A stretch of DNA of 64,000 bases from positions 1 through 64,000 of IMG/VR virus record IMGVR_UViG_3300032087_005124; one strand, 5' to 3'. Made by a program: the position numbers and the translations under genes. Below the pieces are notes generated by a model. It had not been told where the DNA came from. It ran no database searches and was given only the letters and a program-made list of their open reading frames with translations. Below are positions 31,701 through 42,400 of this stretch, piece by piece (the first letter of the stretch is position 1; every line of letters begins with the position of its first letter). This stretch comes from a virus.

Positions 31701-34700
31701 GGATGGTAACATGGGTATTGGCACAGATTCTCCAAGTGCTAGACTCCATGTCAACGGTCCCGCTGCGGGATTTGCAGAAGCTTTAAGGTTACAAAGAGCG
31801 GGTGGTAATTATTATTCTGTTGGTTTAGATAATAGCAGGGTTAATTTTGTTTACAATAGTCAAACTACTGCAAACTCAACTCTCACCATAGATGGTGGTA
31901 ATACTAGAGTCGGTATAGGCACACATGCACCATCAAGGCATCTTCATGTTGAAGGAGGAGGAACAAATGTTCTTGCAAACTTTGAAAGCACAGATGCTGG
32001 GGCTTATTTGTCTTTCTCTGATGATTCTACAACCAACGATACTTCCGTTCGTTTGGGGGCAGTAGGAAATAATTTTCAGTTTTTTACTAATGGGTCAGAA
32101 CAAGTTAGGATAACTTCTTCTGGTAATGTCGGTATAGGAACAGACAATCCAGTTTATACATTAGAAGTCGATGTTGACAATGATGATTGGGTAAGGTTTA
32201 AAAGCAATGATAATAAGATGGGTCTTATCTTAGCGGATAATGACACTGTTCAATATTTAATGGCTGAAAATAGCGCATTAAGCTTAGGTCATCGAGCAGC
32301 CCTTCACAATGAAAATTTAAATATTATAGATGGCGGAGATGTTGGCATAGGAACGACAACTCCTTCAGGTAAACTTCATGTTTTTAATACTGGAAATGCC
32401 TCTGGTGATATATTTATTGTAGATGGATCTCACGGAAGGCTCTTCAATGTTTCTGATGAGACTACTGGAATTATATTTAGCGTAAATGATGCTGCTGGAC
32501 TTCCTGTTTTAGAAGTCGATAGCACTTCTGGTTATGATAAGATTTCTATAGGAGAATTTGGAACAAATGCATTAGTTGTTTCTGGTAGTACATCTACTTT
32601 TGGAGGTGACGTACTAGGAACTGGGGCAGGTAACCGCATTACGAACAACGGAACTCCTTACCTTCTTTCTGGCGATGCGGCAGCGACACTCACGCTCCAA
32701 GATGTTACTGATAATGGGGCAACTACGACTAACGCTTTAAAAACACAACTTATTTCTATAACAGGAGGAGGCACTGACTCACCTGTTGGAGTCAATGGAC
32801 TTCACTTAACATACGATGGCACAGCAACAGCTTATATTAATGCACAACACAATGGCACTAGTAATAGGCACTTAATATTTAAAGCTGCTTCATACAATTT
32901 TAATATTGGTGATTTAGCGGTAAATACCGACAATTTATATGTAGATGTATCTGAAAATAGAGTAGGTATAAATGAAGATAGTGTTGATGCGACCTTACAC
33001 ATGACCAATGTCGGTGGAGGTGTGGTTAACCAAAAATTTGAGCGGGCAGGAGTATCTGCTTGGCGATTAGGCATACCTAATGGGCAAACTTACTTTGCAT
33101 TCGATGATACTAATGATGATTTATCAACTGCGAAGGTAGTCATCACAAAAACTGATGGCCATGTTGGTATAGGAACAAATGCTCCTTCAGGCGCATTAGA
33201 TGTTAACGGCGTTGCTTACTTTAGAGGTGGCACAACTCAAGGCCATACTCAAGATGAAACTGATGCAGCTATAGTTCTGTACGATGATGATTATATCTAC
33301 TCTAGAAATGCGGGAGATTATTTAAGAAGAGTTATAGGAAAAGATTCTGGTGGAGCGATACATATTGGAGAACCTAGTACTTCAATAATTAATGAAGTAA
33401 AATTCTATGCGGGTAGTGGATCTTCAACTAAATACACATTCCACTCAGGAACTACAGAGTTAGCTAGAATCGACGGAAGTGGTAACTTATTAATTAACAC
33501 AACATCAAACAATTTCGGCAATAAACTTAATGTTGCAGGAGGCTCAACTAGAGTAAAAGAATTGCAAGTAGCTGCGGGTGTTGGCTACTCCAATTACGGC
33601 AAATTAACTCATAATGACAATCAATTTATTATAGAAGCACAAAGAGGGTCTCTTGATGGAGATATCGTTATAAAACCTTACAGAAACTTGCTTATTAGTG
33701 GTGATAATGTAGGTATAGGAACTACTAATCCTGCTGATACTCTTCAAGTAGCAGGACAAGTAAGAATTGATGGTTCTACAACAGATGGACTGACAATAAC
33801 ATCTAGTGCAGGGGCAAGTCAAGGATTATTACTTTATAATAACTCAAACACAGATACAGCTAGTATTATAAACTTCTATGATGGGCCATTAATCTTGGGA
33901 CAGGCTAACGCAGAAGTCATGAGACTTCATGATAATGGTAATGTTGGTATAGGGACAGATAATCCTCAAAGAAAGTTAGATGTCAGAGGAACTGCTGGTG
34001 TTCAATATGCACCTACAGCTCACGACACTCAAGGTGCAATCTTTCTTCTTGCTGACGGTAGTAACAACTCATACATAGAACTTAGAGACGGAAGTAGTAA
34101 TGTAGATGTTAAACTTAACACTGCTGGGGATAGTTATTTTAACGGCGGTAATGTTGGTATAGGAACCACAAGCCCATCAGCACCTTTACACATTCAATCA
34201 AGTACTGATCATAATAAAATAAGACTCACAAATGATAACTCTCAAACTTGGGGGTTAATGATTGGCAATTCTGGGTATTATCAAGGGTACTTTATGATTG
34301 ACCAAGTTGGGTCAGGTCAAAGGTTTGTAATAAATGATCAAGGAAGTGTAGGAATAGGAACTAATGCCCCATCAGAAAAACTCCATGTGGATGAAGGCTT
34401 TATACTTGCTGATGGAGCATCCACAAATCACGGATTTGAATTAAGAAGAGATTCTTCTGACACTTTCCAAATAAGACATTTAGGCGGTAATTTTACTATA
34501 AATAACCTTACTGATAATCGTAAAGATTTATCTATTGATGGAAATGGTAATGTTGGTATAGGAACAGATATTCCATCTGAAAAACTTACGGTTGATGGTA
34601 ACATAAGAATAAATGGTGACAGTAGAGAATTTTATTTTGCTGGAAACCAAGCGCAGATAAGAGCTAGTAGTGCTTCAACTGATATTACTTTCGTTAACTC

Positions 34701-37617
34701 TAGCACTGAATTAGTAAGATTTGCATCTGATGGTAAAGTGGGCATCAACGACACAGCACCTCAAGGAAAGTTACAAATAGATGCAGGAGGTGATGTAAAT
34801 TGCATACATTTAGTTAACAGTAGTCAAAGTTTTTCTAATTTTGCTACAAGACCAATATCAATAATTTTTGGTGATGAGCAAAAAGGTGCAAGCGCAAGGC
34901 ATCAAGCAAGCATAAATTGTGTTCGTGAAGCATGGTCAAATACACCTGCTGCGTTGACATTTAAAACAGCTGCTGGAGTTAATACAGCGACTGAAAGGAT
35001 GCGTATTACTTCTGCTGGTAATGTCGGTATAGGAACAGATAATCCACAAGAGCTTCTACATATAGATGGGTCTAGCCCTAGAATAAGATTAAGAGATAGT
35101 GACGCAGCAGGAACGCCTTACGCTCATATCGACGCTAGTGATGGGGCATTACTTATTGAAGCTGATAAAGGAGATGAAACCGCTTCAAGTTACATAGCGC
35201 TTACTGTTGATGGCAGTGAATCTATACGTGCAATTGCTGGCGGTAACGTTGGTATAGGAACATCAAGTCCAACAACGACACTTGATGTATATAAATCAAG
35301 TAGCACCAGTGCGACTTCTACAGGAACAACTCTTTTTAAATTACATAATTATGTTGGCGTTGATCTTAATCAGCAGAAATCATTTATTGATTTTGCTCTT
35401 ACTGATGATAATACTAATGAAACCCCTCAAGTTAGAATTGGCGCAGAGGTTGGACAGAATGGAAATGCTGACAGTCAGATAAAAGAAGGTTGCGGGGCAT
35501 TCGTAGTTTACACCAATAATGCTGAACATACTACTGGTGATGCTGGTGCATCTTTAGAGGAAAGAATGCGGGTTGATTACCAAGGTAAAGTTGGTATAGG
35601 AACAACAAATCCTGCTTTTGAATTAGATGTAGATGGCACAATCCACGGCACAAGTGGAAACTTTGAAAATGGCATTACCATAGATGGCAATCCAGTGCTT
35701 ACTGGAACATCTCCTTTTGAGACAGATACATTGCAAACTGTTACTGATAGAGGGGCTACTACAACAAACGCTATATCGATTCACAACAGCGCTGCTGGAG
35801 GTAACCCAAGATTATCTGTTGGTAGAGAGACTAGTCAGTCGATTGAAATTGATGTTGATGATAACAATAATACTATCGTTGCTAGGCAGGACACTGATAG
35901 TGATCAAGATCATAAATTTGTTCTTAATAGAGTCTTTGGTGGCACAGGAGAGAATGATTTCCAAATCTCAAAAGCAGGAACTGCCCAACTAACAATAGAT
36001 ACTGATGGAAAGGTTGGAATAGGAACAACTAATCCAAGTCAAAGACTTCATGTTAATTCAAGCGCAATAAATGAAGTAGCTATATTTGAAAGCACTGATG
36101 GCACTGCTTATATATCTATTCAAGATTCTGGAACGTCTACTGGATTACATGGATATGGAGCTATAGGAGATAATTTAACGCTTTATGCCAGTGGTGCGGA
36201 AAGAGTTCGTATTGCGTCTGACGGTAAAGTTGGGATAGGGTCAAAGAATCCATCTTTTGTATTAGATACTGTATTTACAGGAGATAATGGCGCTCGTTTA
36301 AGAAGCACTGACAATCATTCATCTTTAACTGTTCACTCACATCCTTCTTATGGGGCTTACTTAAGATTCATGGATGGTAGTAATAGATATTGGCTACAAG
36401 CAAGATCTGACGATAAGTTACACTTTAGACCAAATGCTACTCTTTTAGAGTCTGCTAGTATTTACTTTGATGAGACTGGTAAAGTTGGTATTGGGGTTAG
36501 TAACCCAACAGAGAAATTAGAAATAAATCCAGATACAGATGTTTCTGCTATTATTGGTAAGGCACATGTTGGATACATGGGGCAAGCTGATAGCGCATTT
36601 TTCGGCCATATTAATTACGCCAATACTAGTAATTATGCTTTAAAACAAAATAATCTTGGAAATACATTTTTAAATTGTAAAACAGCAGGAACTATTGCGT
36701 TTAATATCAATAATGCGACAATAGCAGCTTTTGATAACGGTGGAGATTTTCAAGTCGATACAGATACTTTATTTGTAGATGCTTCTGAAGATAGAGTTGG
36801 TATAGGAACTCAAACTCCTTCAGGTACTCTCCATGTATCATCTAATTTTACAAATGTATTTATACAAGATGCAAATTCATCATATCCAACAGCTGCCGCT
36901 TTAATTAATTTTAATGATAATGGGACTCAAGGTATAATGGGTTCTATTGGATACGAGACAGACGGCAATTTAACTATATCTCAAAGAAACCCAAGTAGAT
37001 ATATAGCTTTAACTGGAAGTAATGTTGGAATAGGAACTACAAGCCCTTCAACACCTTTACATGTAAAAGGTAATATAAGAGCAGAAGCTTCTGCAAGCAC
37101 TGCATTTGCTGATTTTAAGAGTTCTCAGATATATGCTTCGAGTACGTATGATGTTATTGTAGGATCAAGTAATTCTTTACATTTCAGAACAGACGATACC
37201 AGAAGGATGACCATCCTTGGAGATGGTAAAGTAGGTATAGGAACAACCATTCCAAGCAATGCCCTCGATGTTGTTGGCCACTTCTCAGCGACAAGTAAAT
37301 CTTTCCTTATTGATCACCCAACAAAAGAAAACAAAAAACTCCAGTACGCATCTTTGGAGGGTCCAGAGAATGGAGTTTATGTAAGAGGCACAACAAATAG
37401 TGCGATCATAGAACTGCCAGATTATTGGTCTGCATTAGTACATGAGGACTCTATAACAGTTGTCCTCACACCAATAGGAAAGAAACAAGATTTATACATA
37501 AAATCTAAAAGCCCCGAAACTGTCATGATTGGCGGTGTTGAAGGATCTTATGATTATGTAGTTTATGGAGAACGTAAAGATATAGATAGATTGGAGATAG
37601 AACCAGATGGGAACTAA
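28771..37617 (+). CDS. giant tail fibre/adhesin, 2948 residues
   Basis: The largest protein of the window. The N-terminal 370 residues are a unique, probably virion-attaching region. Residues about 380-590 contain a dozen YadA/haemagglutinin-like head repeats (IIGGG..N..SG..S pattern). Then follow about 23 spaced copies of a VGIGTxxPxxxL beta motif, each ending a module of about 90 residues, as in many marine phage fibres. The last ~110 residues (SATSKSFLIDHPT, YVVYGERKDIDRLE) form a domain also present at the end of the 48833 gene. It probably trimerises and contacts the host surface. Confidence 0.85.
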   Translation: MGDFQRRLDNGAASNDLVPFSPSVSPLYDTNGALSGYSYAFNQGYVFNNMASGKTSREESIIAGMDQVYNVGENEEVSFKVDVVLNKENFLVDSKVFGTGTGQSSFPATTFQYLFDDSIEDTGFITGYYPVCKVKGGHILELELRDNIQFDKRGLQQIGATGASSEGEGGIGHIIIESGRDDETLPTRFRAISGGSGIQVRYDDTGNPSGSPYIVIDTTNQGLGNYVANTSITGGSTGARIYITGTNRPQLLRELTGAAADSSTQFSEIYVFEEDSKIVLSGQVTGLWTGENVTQTDGATPEYIYLDNTGPTENPPSKAQFRGIRGKAVTESSVSEGKQTATVNVDEVDEVIEISVDLSDCVGIGGSAATNKVITGSLPTGSIIVGGAHNSISGHFNVISAGSHNKISGNELNFIGGGSGNDVTFSRFSSSLGGENNDISGSNRSVVLGGRNNLIHSGGFSFLGGGDGNKITGSQSSYSSIIGGGGNLITGLNSVLAGGNVNSIFSDYSFIGGGESNIASGEFSIIAGGEENKTFSTHSVVLGGQDNTASGIYSFVGAGKENKVLADYGFAAGRNSTVQENHDGAFVLSDSNTTETLSSGANTLTLNFKSGVFVDSDSGIYINGNPVLTGVSGSEGDTLQIVTDRGATTTNDITAPNLFVFNNAALKANGVGYLELGNTGGGVIQVGGDGVNSTIAPRFNNLKIQTSRDSDDIIFLAGASTTELLRLDASASSINVPDNVQLNIGAGIDLIHNSTNGFIKNTVGDLYIENTTNGKDTIFKNDNDSGTATELLRLDGSASSIKVPDDVFLQFGSSNDLQIYHTTTTNQSWIYNSQGHLKLTNAAINSDIVFSCKDATTVNELMRLDGSTSNVGIGTSVPSGKLDVNGAIHARGGTVAGNTGESDTTNAAIVLQDNNYIYGQTSNNYLRRIIGKDSAGVITVGQGETSIVKEISFEAGNHSDGKYTFHSGTTELARIQADGNMGIGTDSPSARLHVNGPAAGFAEALRLQRAGGNYYSVGLDNSRVNFVYNSQTTANSTLTIDGGNTRVGIGTHAPSRHLHVEGGGTNVLANFESTDAGAYLSFSDDSTTNDTSVRLGAVGNNFQFFTNGSEQVRITSSGNVGIGTDNPVYTLEVDVDNDDWVRFKSNDNKMGLILADNDTVQYLMAENSALSLGHRAALHNENLNIIDGGDVGIGTTTPSGKLHVFNTGNASGDIFIVDGSHGRLFNVSDETTGIIFSVNDAAGLPVLEVDSTSGYDKISIGEFGTNALVVSGSTSTFGGDVLGTGAGNRITNNGTPYLLSGDAAATLTLQDVTDNGATTTNALKTQLISITGGGTDSPVGVNGLHLTYDGTATAYINAQHNGTSNRHLIFKAASYNFNIGDLAVNTDNLYVDVSENRVGINEDSVDATLHMTNVGGGVVNQKFERAGVSAWRLGIPNGQTYFAFDDTNDDLSTAKVVITKTDGHVGIGTNAPSGALDVNGVAYFRGGTTQGHTQDETDAAIVLYDDDYIYSRNAGDYLRRVIGKDSGGAIHIGEPSTSIINEVKFYAGSGSSTKYTFHSGTTELARIDGSGNLLINTTSNNFGNKLNVAGGSTRVKELQVAAGVGYSNYGKLTHNDNQFIIEAQRGSLDGDIVIKPYRNLLISGDNVGIGTTNPADTLQVAGQVRIDGSTTDGLTITSSAGASQGLLLYNNSNTDTASIINFYDGPLILGQANAEVMRLHDNGNVGIGTDNPQRKLDVRGTAGVQYAPTAHDTQGAIFLLADGSNNSYIELRDGSSNVDVKLNTAGDSYFNGGNVGIGTTSPSAPLHIQSSTDHNKIRLTNDNSQTWGLMIGNSGYYQGYFMIDQVGSGQRFVINDQGSVGIGTNAPSEKLHVDEGFILADGASTNHGFELRRDSSDTFQIRHLGGNFTINNLTDNRKDLSIDGNGNVGIGTDIPSEKLTVDGNIRINGDSREFYFAGNQAQIRASSASTDITFVNSSTELVRFASDGKVGINDTAPQGKLQIDAGGDVNCIHLVNSSQSFSNFATRPISIIFGDEQKGASARHQASINCVREAWSNTPAALTFKTAAGVNTATERMRITSAGNVGIGTDNPQELLHIDGSSPRIRLRDSDAAGTPYAHIDASDGALLIEADKGDETASSYIALTVDGSESIRAIAGGNVGIGTSSPTTTLDVYKSSSTSATSTGTTLFKLHNYVGVDLNQQKSFIDFALTDDNTNETPQVRIGAEVGQNGNADSQIKEGCGAFVVYTNNAEHTTGDAGASLEERMRVDYQGKVGIGTTNPAFELDVDGTIHGTSGNFENGITIDGNPVLTGTSPFETDTLQTVTDRGATTTNAISIHNSAAGGNPRLSVGRETSQSIEIDVDDNNNTIVARQDTDSDQDHKFVLNRVFGGTGENDFQISKAGTAQLTIDTDGKVGIGTTNPSQRLHVNSSAINEVAIFESTDGTAYISIQDSGTSTGLHGYGAIGDNLTLYASGAERVRIASDGKVGIGSKNPSFVLDTVFTGDNGARLRSTDNHSSLTVHSHPSYGAYLRFMDGSNRYWLQARSDDKLHFRPNATLLESASIYFDETGKVGIGVSNPTEKLEINPDTDVSAIIGKAHVGYMGQADSAFFGHINYANTSNYALKQNNLGNTFLNCKTAGTIAFNINNATIAAFDNGGDFQVDTDTLFVDASEDRVGIGTQTPSGTLHVSSNFTNVFIQDANSSYPTAAALINFNDNGTQGIMGSIGYETDGNLTISQRNPSRYIALTGSNVGIGTTSPSTPLHVKGNIRAEASASTAFADFKSSQIYASSTYDVIVGSSNSLHFRTDDTRRMTILGDGKVGIGTTIPSNALDVVGHFSATSKSFLIDHPTKENKKLQYASLEGPENGVYVRGTTNSAIIELPDYWSALVHEDSITVVLTPIGKKQDLYIKSKSPETVMIGGVEGSYDYVVYGERKDIDRLEIEPDGN
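29913..30525 (+). repeat. YadA-like head repeats within the fibre gene
   Basis: About thirteen consecutive units of 14-16 residues, each of the form [ISV]-x-GG-x-x-N-x-x-x-x-G-x-x-S, for example FIGGGESNIASGEFS then IIAGGEENKTFSTHS. This is the left-handed beta-roll pattern of trimeric autotransporter heads. The units are clearly related but diverged in DNA. Confidence 0.8.
33757..33805 (+). repeat. 49-base block identical to 45191-45239
   Basis: A 49-base stretch, starting CAAGTAAGAATTG and ending TAACATCTA, is identical in the 2948- and 2195-residue fibre genes. Flanking sequence is similar but diverged. It marks a recent duplication or gene conversion between the two genes. Confidence 0.8.
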
Positions 37618-38326
37618 TTACTCACCAAGAATAGTAACAGATGGATTAATAGTTTGTCTAGACGCTAAAGATATTAAATCATATGCGGGTAGTGGCACAA
37701 CGTGGACTGATAGAAGTGGCAATGATACTAATGGTAGCATAAATGGGGCTACTTTTAATTCAAATGGTTATTTTGATTTTGATGGAACTAATGATTTAGT
37801 AGGGCCAGATACTTTCGACTATGATGATAGTGGTGGACAATTTACTGTATGTGTTTGGCTTAATCCAGATACCTTTACAAGCAGTAATACTTACTTAGCG
37901 ATTGTAAACAGAACTGATAACAGTAATCATATATACAGTTTGTTTATAGATTCTAGTTCTGGTAGCGGTACGGATGGTGAAATGGCATCTTGGTTTTTTG
38001 ACACTGGTGGAACAATTCGTAACCATACCTCTAGTGCAAATTGTGTTTTAAGTTTAAATAAATGGAATTTTTGCGTATGGAGGTTTGCTGATGCCGTTGG
38101 ATATACTTATGATGTTTTAAATTCTGACGGTTCTTCAAATCATACATCATCTGCCACTCAAGCTATTAGAAAAGACTCTACTAGTCAGTTTACTATTGCT
38201 CGTTGGAGGGATGGTAGTTACTTCTTTAATGGCAAGTTAAGTAACATAAATATTTACAATAAAAAACTTACAGACGAGGAGGTAAAACAAAACTTTAATG
38301 CTCAAAAAAGGAGGTTTGGAATATAA
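37607..38326 (+). CDS. LamG/concanavalin A-like lectin-fold protein
   Basis: A 239-residue protein. It has the IVTDGLIVCLDAKDIKSYAGSG start with WTDRSGN, a FDGTNDLV segment, strand-rich middle and an INIYNKKLTDEEVKQNFNA end with a final RRFGI. These are the marks of LamG/laminin-type jelly rolls that phages carry as receptor-binding or decoration proteins. The start lies within the fibre gene's last 11 bases. Three paralogues lie at 55147, 55749 and 56435. Confidence 0.75.
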   Translation: MGTNYSPRIVTDGLIVCLDAKDIKSYAGSGTTWTDRSGNDTNGSINGATFNSNGYFDFDGTNDLVGPDTFDYDDSGGQFTVCVWLNPDTFTSSNTYLAIVNRTDNSNHIYSLFIDSSSGSGTDGEMASWFFDTGGTIRNHTSSANCVLSLNKWNFCVWRFADAVGYTYDVLNSDGSSNHTSSATQAIRKDSTSQFTIARWRDGSYFFNGKLSNINIYNKKLTDEEVKQNFNAQKRRFGI

Positions 38327-39276
38327 TGGGCGGAGAAATATCACATGACTCTTTTGGGTTTTTAGAAAACGGCGATCTTCAAGATGGCAACGAAAACTTT
38401 ACCTTCGTGACAAGTTATGTCCCGACTGGAGGGCCGCATCCTAATAGAGACTTTGGATATTTGATGATTTCTGGTGGAAATGGCGGCAGTGCTAATTCCT
38501 CACAAAAATTTTACCCAGATTTTACTAAAAACTATAGACAAATAACTTATGTAAAAACTCTCACAAGAGATAGTAACGGCGATTTGTGTGGAGGACATAT
38601 AGGTCTAACACACTATGATAAAAATGACAATCGTATAGATCTTAGAAGCCTCGGAGGTCATGCAAACACAACTTTGAGTAGAGATTTAAGTGCTGGAGAT
38701 TCTCATGCTTATGTTAACTCAAATGCTGGCTGGTCTACATCTTCAAATAAAATTTTTAGACATTTTTGTTTATATCCAGCTAGTCACCCTGATTATTCAA
38801 CTCCATACGAATACACCAGAATTGGCCATGGAGACTACAATATATACTATAGTGAATCTGGCGCACAATTAACAGCAGAAGGTGATTATAAAATACCTTT
38901 AACACAAACAGACGGTGTAACGGCTGGGACTTTTCCAGATATAGGTTATTCGACACCATCAGGAACACCTGTTATGAATGGAAGAGCTGGATCAACTTAT
39001 GTCTATCACAATTATTTGAGAGATTATCCAGAGGATTGGACTGCTATCACTAGTTTTAATAACGAAGGGAGTAATACTAATTTAATTACTGGTTTTGGAA
39101 ATGATTCATTAAGTAGTCCACAATATTCAGTTTGGAGATATGGGACTGTATATGTGAAATTTTTAATATTAAGAAATTACACCTACAGAACTGGCCCAAA
39201 TGACGGAACTTTTGCATTGGCAAACCTTTTTTTAGCGCCAGAACTAGGAGATAAAGATTATAGGAATATAGTATGA
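38326..39276 (+). CDS. beta-rich virion protein, unknown
   Basis: A 316-residue protein rich in Gly, Asn, Ser and Tyr (GHIGLTHYDKNDNRIDLRSLGGHAN, YTRIGHGDYNIYYSESG). It overlaps the LamG gene by one base (TAATG). Composition and position fit a fibre-tip or carbohydrate-binding jelly-roll protein. No catalytic motif is visible. Family not recognised. Confidence 0.6.
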   Translation: MGGEISHDSFGFLENGDLQDGNENFTFVTSYVPTGGPHPNRDFGYLMISGGNGGSANSSQKFYPDFTKNYRQITYVKTLTRDSNGDLCGGHIGLTHYDKNDNRIDLRSLGGHANTTLSRDLSAGDSHAYVNSNAGWSTSSNKIFRHFCLYPASHPDYSTPYEYTRIGHGDYNIYYSESGAQLTAEGDYKIPLTQTDGVTAGTFPDIGYSTPSGTPVMNGRAGSTYVYHNYLRDYPEDWTAITSFNNEGSNTNLITGFGNDSLSSPQYSVWRYGTVYVKFLILRNYTYRTGPNDGTFALANLFLAPELGDKDYRNIV

Positions 39277-39392
39277 GCGACCCCCACATTATAAAGGAAG
39301 AAATAGAAGACGACATGGGAGATAAGCTCGTTGTCACCACTTATGATGGTGGCGAAGTTATTATGGTTCCCTTAGAAGAAACAGAAAATTAA
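39273..39392 (+). CDS. small acidic protein, unknown
   Basis: A 39-residue gene that begins in an ATGA overlap with the previous stop and ends just before GTGTAA. The sequence is acidic (IIKEEIEDDMGDKLVV, VPLEETEN). Like the 65-residue acidic gene at 45997 it sits beside a giant fibre gene, so it may be a fibre accessory or chaperone. Function unknown. Confidence 0.55.
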   Translation: MSDPHIIKEEIEDDMGDKLVVTTYDGGEVIMVPLEETEN

Positions 39393-39398
39393 GTGTAA
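39393..39398 (+). promoter_or_regulatory. GTGTAA motif, 11 bases before a fibre start
   Basis: GTGTAA in the 17-base gap between the small acidic gene and the 2195-residue fibre gene. No Shine-Dalgarno sequence follows. The spacing is close to that at 20327 and 21654. Confidence 0.4.
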
Positions 39399-39409
39399 TT
39401 TAAAGTAGT

Positions 39410-42400
39410 ATGCCAAACATCCTTATCAACCCAGAATCTGGATTTTTAGAGTTTAATACAGGCTCTGCATCAGGCAGCACTTTCGATACCTCTTTATCTG
39501 GAGCCGCCAGATTAAAGTTCCAAAACAGCGGAGAGTTAAATTTAACAAGTCTTGGTACTGGTGTAGCTGATAAATTTACTGTAGATGGGTCAAATGGTAG
39601 GCTTTTGACGGTAAATAATACAGTTACTGGGTCTATTTTCTCGGTAAATGATGTCGCTGGATTGCCAATCGTAGAGGTTTTTAGTGACGATAGGGTTGTA
39701 ATGGGTCAATATGCAACTGATGCTCTGGTCGTTTCAGGTAGCGATGTAACTTTTGCTAATATACCTACAGTAAGCGGTAATCCTTTTATTACTGGATTTA
39801 CGGAAGGCGATACTCTACAAACCGTTACTGATAGAGGAGCGACTACGACTAATCTTCTAAGTCTTAATAACGGTGTTTCTGTTACAGATTCAATTCATCC
39901 AGTCACTATAAATAGAACAGATGGAAATCCTGCCTTAATATCTTTAAATACTCAAGGAACACTAAGATCTTATTTAGGAGCGAATAGTACAGATGCTCTT
40001 AATGTATGGAATGCCACTCCTACTAGATTATTGACTGTTTTAGATGGCGGTAATGTTGGAATAGGAGTTGCTGACCCAGATGCGACTCTAGAAATTAAAA
40101 GCACGGGAACAAGTATTAATACAGAAGCATTCAGGGTTAGAAATGCTAATAACAGCGAACTTTTAAGAGTTGACGATAATGGTATTGTCGTAGTTTCTAA
40201 TAACTATTTTTATGCTTCTTCTAGTGCTGGAGCTTATGTCGAACATGACTTGCGGGTTAGAGGCTCTCTTCTTAACGACCAAGGAACTTTAGCTATAAAT
40301 GGTGATGTTAATTTTGATTCTGATACTTTATATGTAGATAGCACAAATAATAGAGTAGGTATAGGAACAACTAGTCTAATAAAAGAACTTCAAGTTAATG
40401 GATCTGTTCTTACAAAGAACAATGGAGGGTATCTTTCATATGACTTTCAAGGCAATATAGCTACCATCTTAAACTTAACTACGGCTAATGAGCTTTCTAT
40501 TGGTCAAGCTAGTCATGTTGACTCTATGTCATTTAATGTTGGAGGCACGGATGATGCGATTTTTATTAATTCTTCAGCTAATGTTGGTATAGGAACAATT
40601 AATCCCACAGCGAGTCTTGATGTCGTAGGAAACGCAAGAATTAAAGGGTCTTCTAGTGATGGCGTTTTGACTATGGAGAACGCAGCGGGATCTCAAAGTC
40701 TTCGCATAGATCAAAACAGCCTTAGAACTAACACAAGTAATAATTTAACTTTATTTACTAGCGGTAACTCAACTCAACTGGTTTTACATCAAGGTGGGAA
40801 TGTCGGCATAGGAACAAACAATCCAGCAGGTACAACAACTATTCATAGTGCCTTAGATTGCTCAAGTGATTTTAATACTCATAATAAATACGCCTTAAAT
40901 CTTCATAATTTAGCTAATGACACTAATGAAAGCATTGGTATTTCTTTTGGACTTTCAAGCGATGCAACAGCGGTAGGTGCTGCAATAGCTCACGAAAGAA
41001 AAGGCCCTTCAAGTTATGGGGATTTGTATTTTTTAACTAGACCAAGCGGTGGAAATGTAACTGAACGGATGCGTATCACAAGCGCAGGTAATGTTGGTAT
41101 AGGAAAAAATAATCCATCATATAAGCTTGAAATTGATGGCGGCGACTTTCTTGTTAGTACCGCAAATGGTGGATATGTACAAGTTGATGAATCAGATAAC
41201 TCTTTAAAGCTTTCTGATAATATAAGGTTGAAATTAGGCACATCAAATGACATACAAATATATTCAGACAATGCGAATTTATACTATGATCACAATAATT
41301 ATGATGTCTATTTTAGATCACTAACTAACGATAAGGATATTATTTTTGAAACCAGAACATCAGATTCGCAAGTTGAGATAATGCGTTTTGATGGATCGAC
41401 TTCAAGAGTTGGTATAGGAACAAATAGTCCTGTTAGCAAAGTTCATATCGAAAATACAGCTTATGACTTGGATAGTTCTCCAGCAGTTGGTGACTTCCAT
41501 TTAATGCTCAGAGATTTAGATAGTAGTACCTCTGGGGATGCAATTTCTATAGGGTTTGCACAAACAACTGATGCTAATACGGTAGGTGCGAAATTAAGCT
41601 TTTTAACTGAGGCATCACATTCAAGAGGTAGTTTAGTATTTTCAACTAATAGTACCGCAGACACAGGAGATAATACTGCTGAACGGCTGCGTATTACTTC
41701 TGCTGGTAATGTTGGTATAGGAAGAACTGATCCACAAACAAAGCTAGACGTTAATGGCACTTTTAGATCTGTAGGTATTGCATATCTAAATAGCGATGTG
41801 CAAGTTGGTGGTGATCAAATCATTTTTACAAATGATGCTGCGTCAGCATATATACAAGCCGCTGATGCTTTATACATCGAATCTGATTACGATAATGATG
41901 ATAGTAATAACAAACCAATAGTTTTCAAGTGTTCTGCTAGTGAGCGCATGATAATTCAAGGAGATGGTAAGGTTGGGATAGGAACTACTAGCCCTGATAC
42001 TTTACTACATTTAGAAGCAAGCGATCCTGTATTAAAGATTAGAGACACATCTGATGCAACAAACTCTGCCACTCTCTGGCTGCAAGAAAGTGACAACTTT
42101 GGGGCGAAACTTCACTATAACAGTAATAGTAATAATTTTTTCACAATAGGCATTATAGACGGTGGTACTGAAACAGAAAGGTTTGCAATTGATAGATACG
42201 GTGATGTAAAAATCGATACAGATACTTTATATGTAGACGTTTCCGAAGGTAATGTTGGTATAGGAACAAACTCTCCTTTAGGTAAACTAGAAGTTAATAG
42301 TTCAACTGTCATTGGGTCAGTTAACGCTGGTGCTGATGACTTTATTATTCAAAATTCTGGATATGCTGGAATGTCAATTATGGCCGCTAGCAATTCAGCG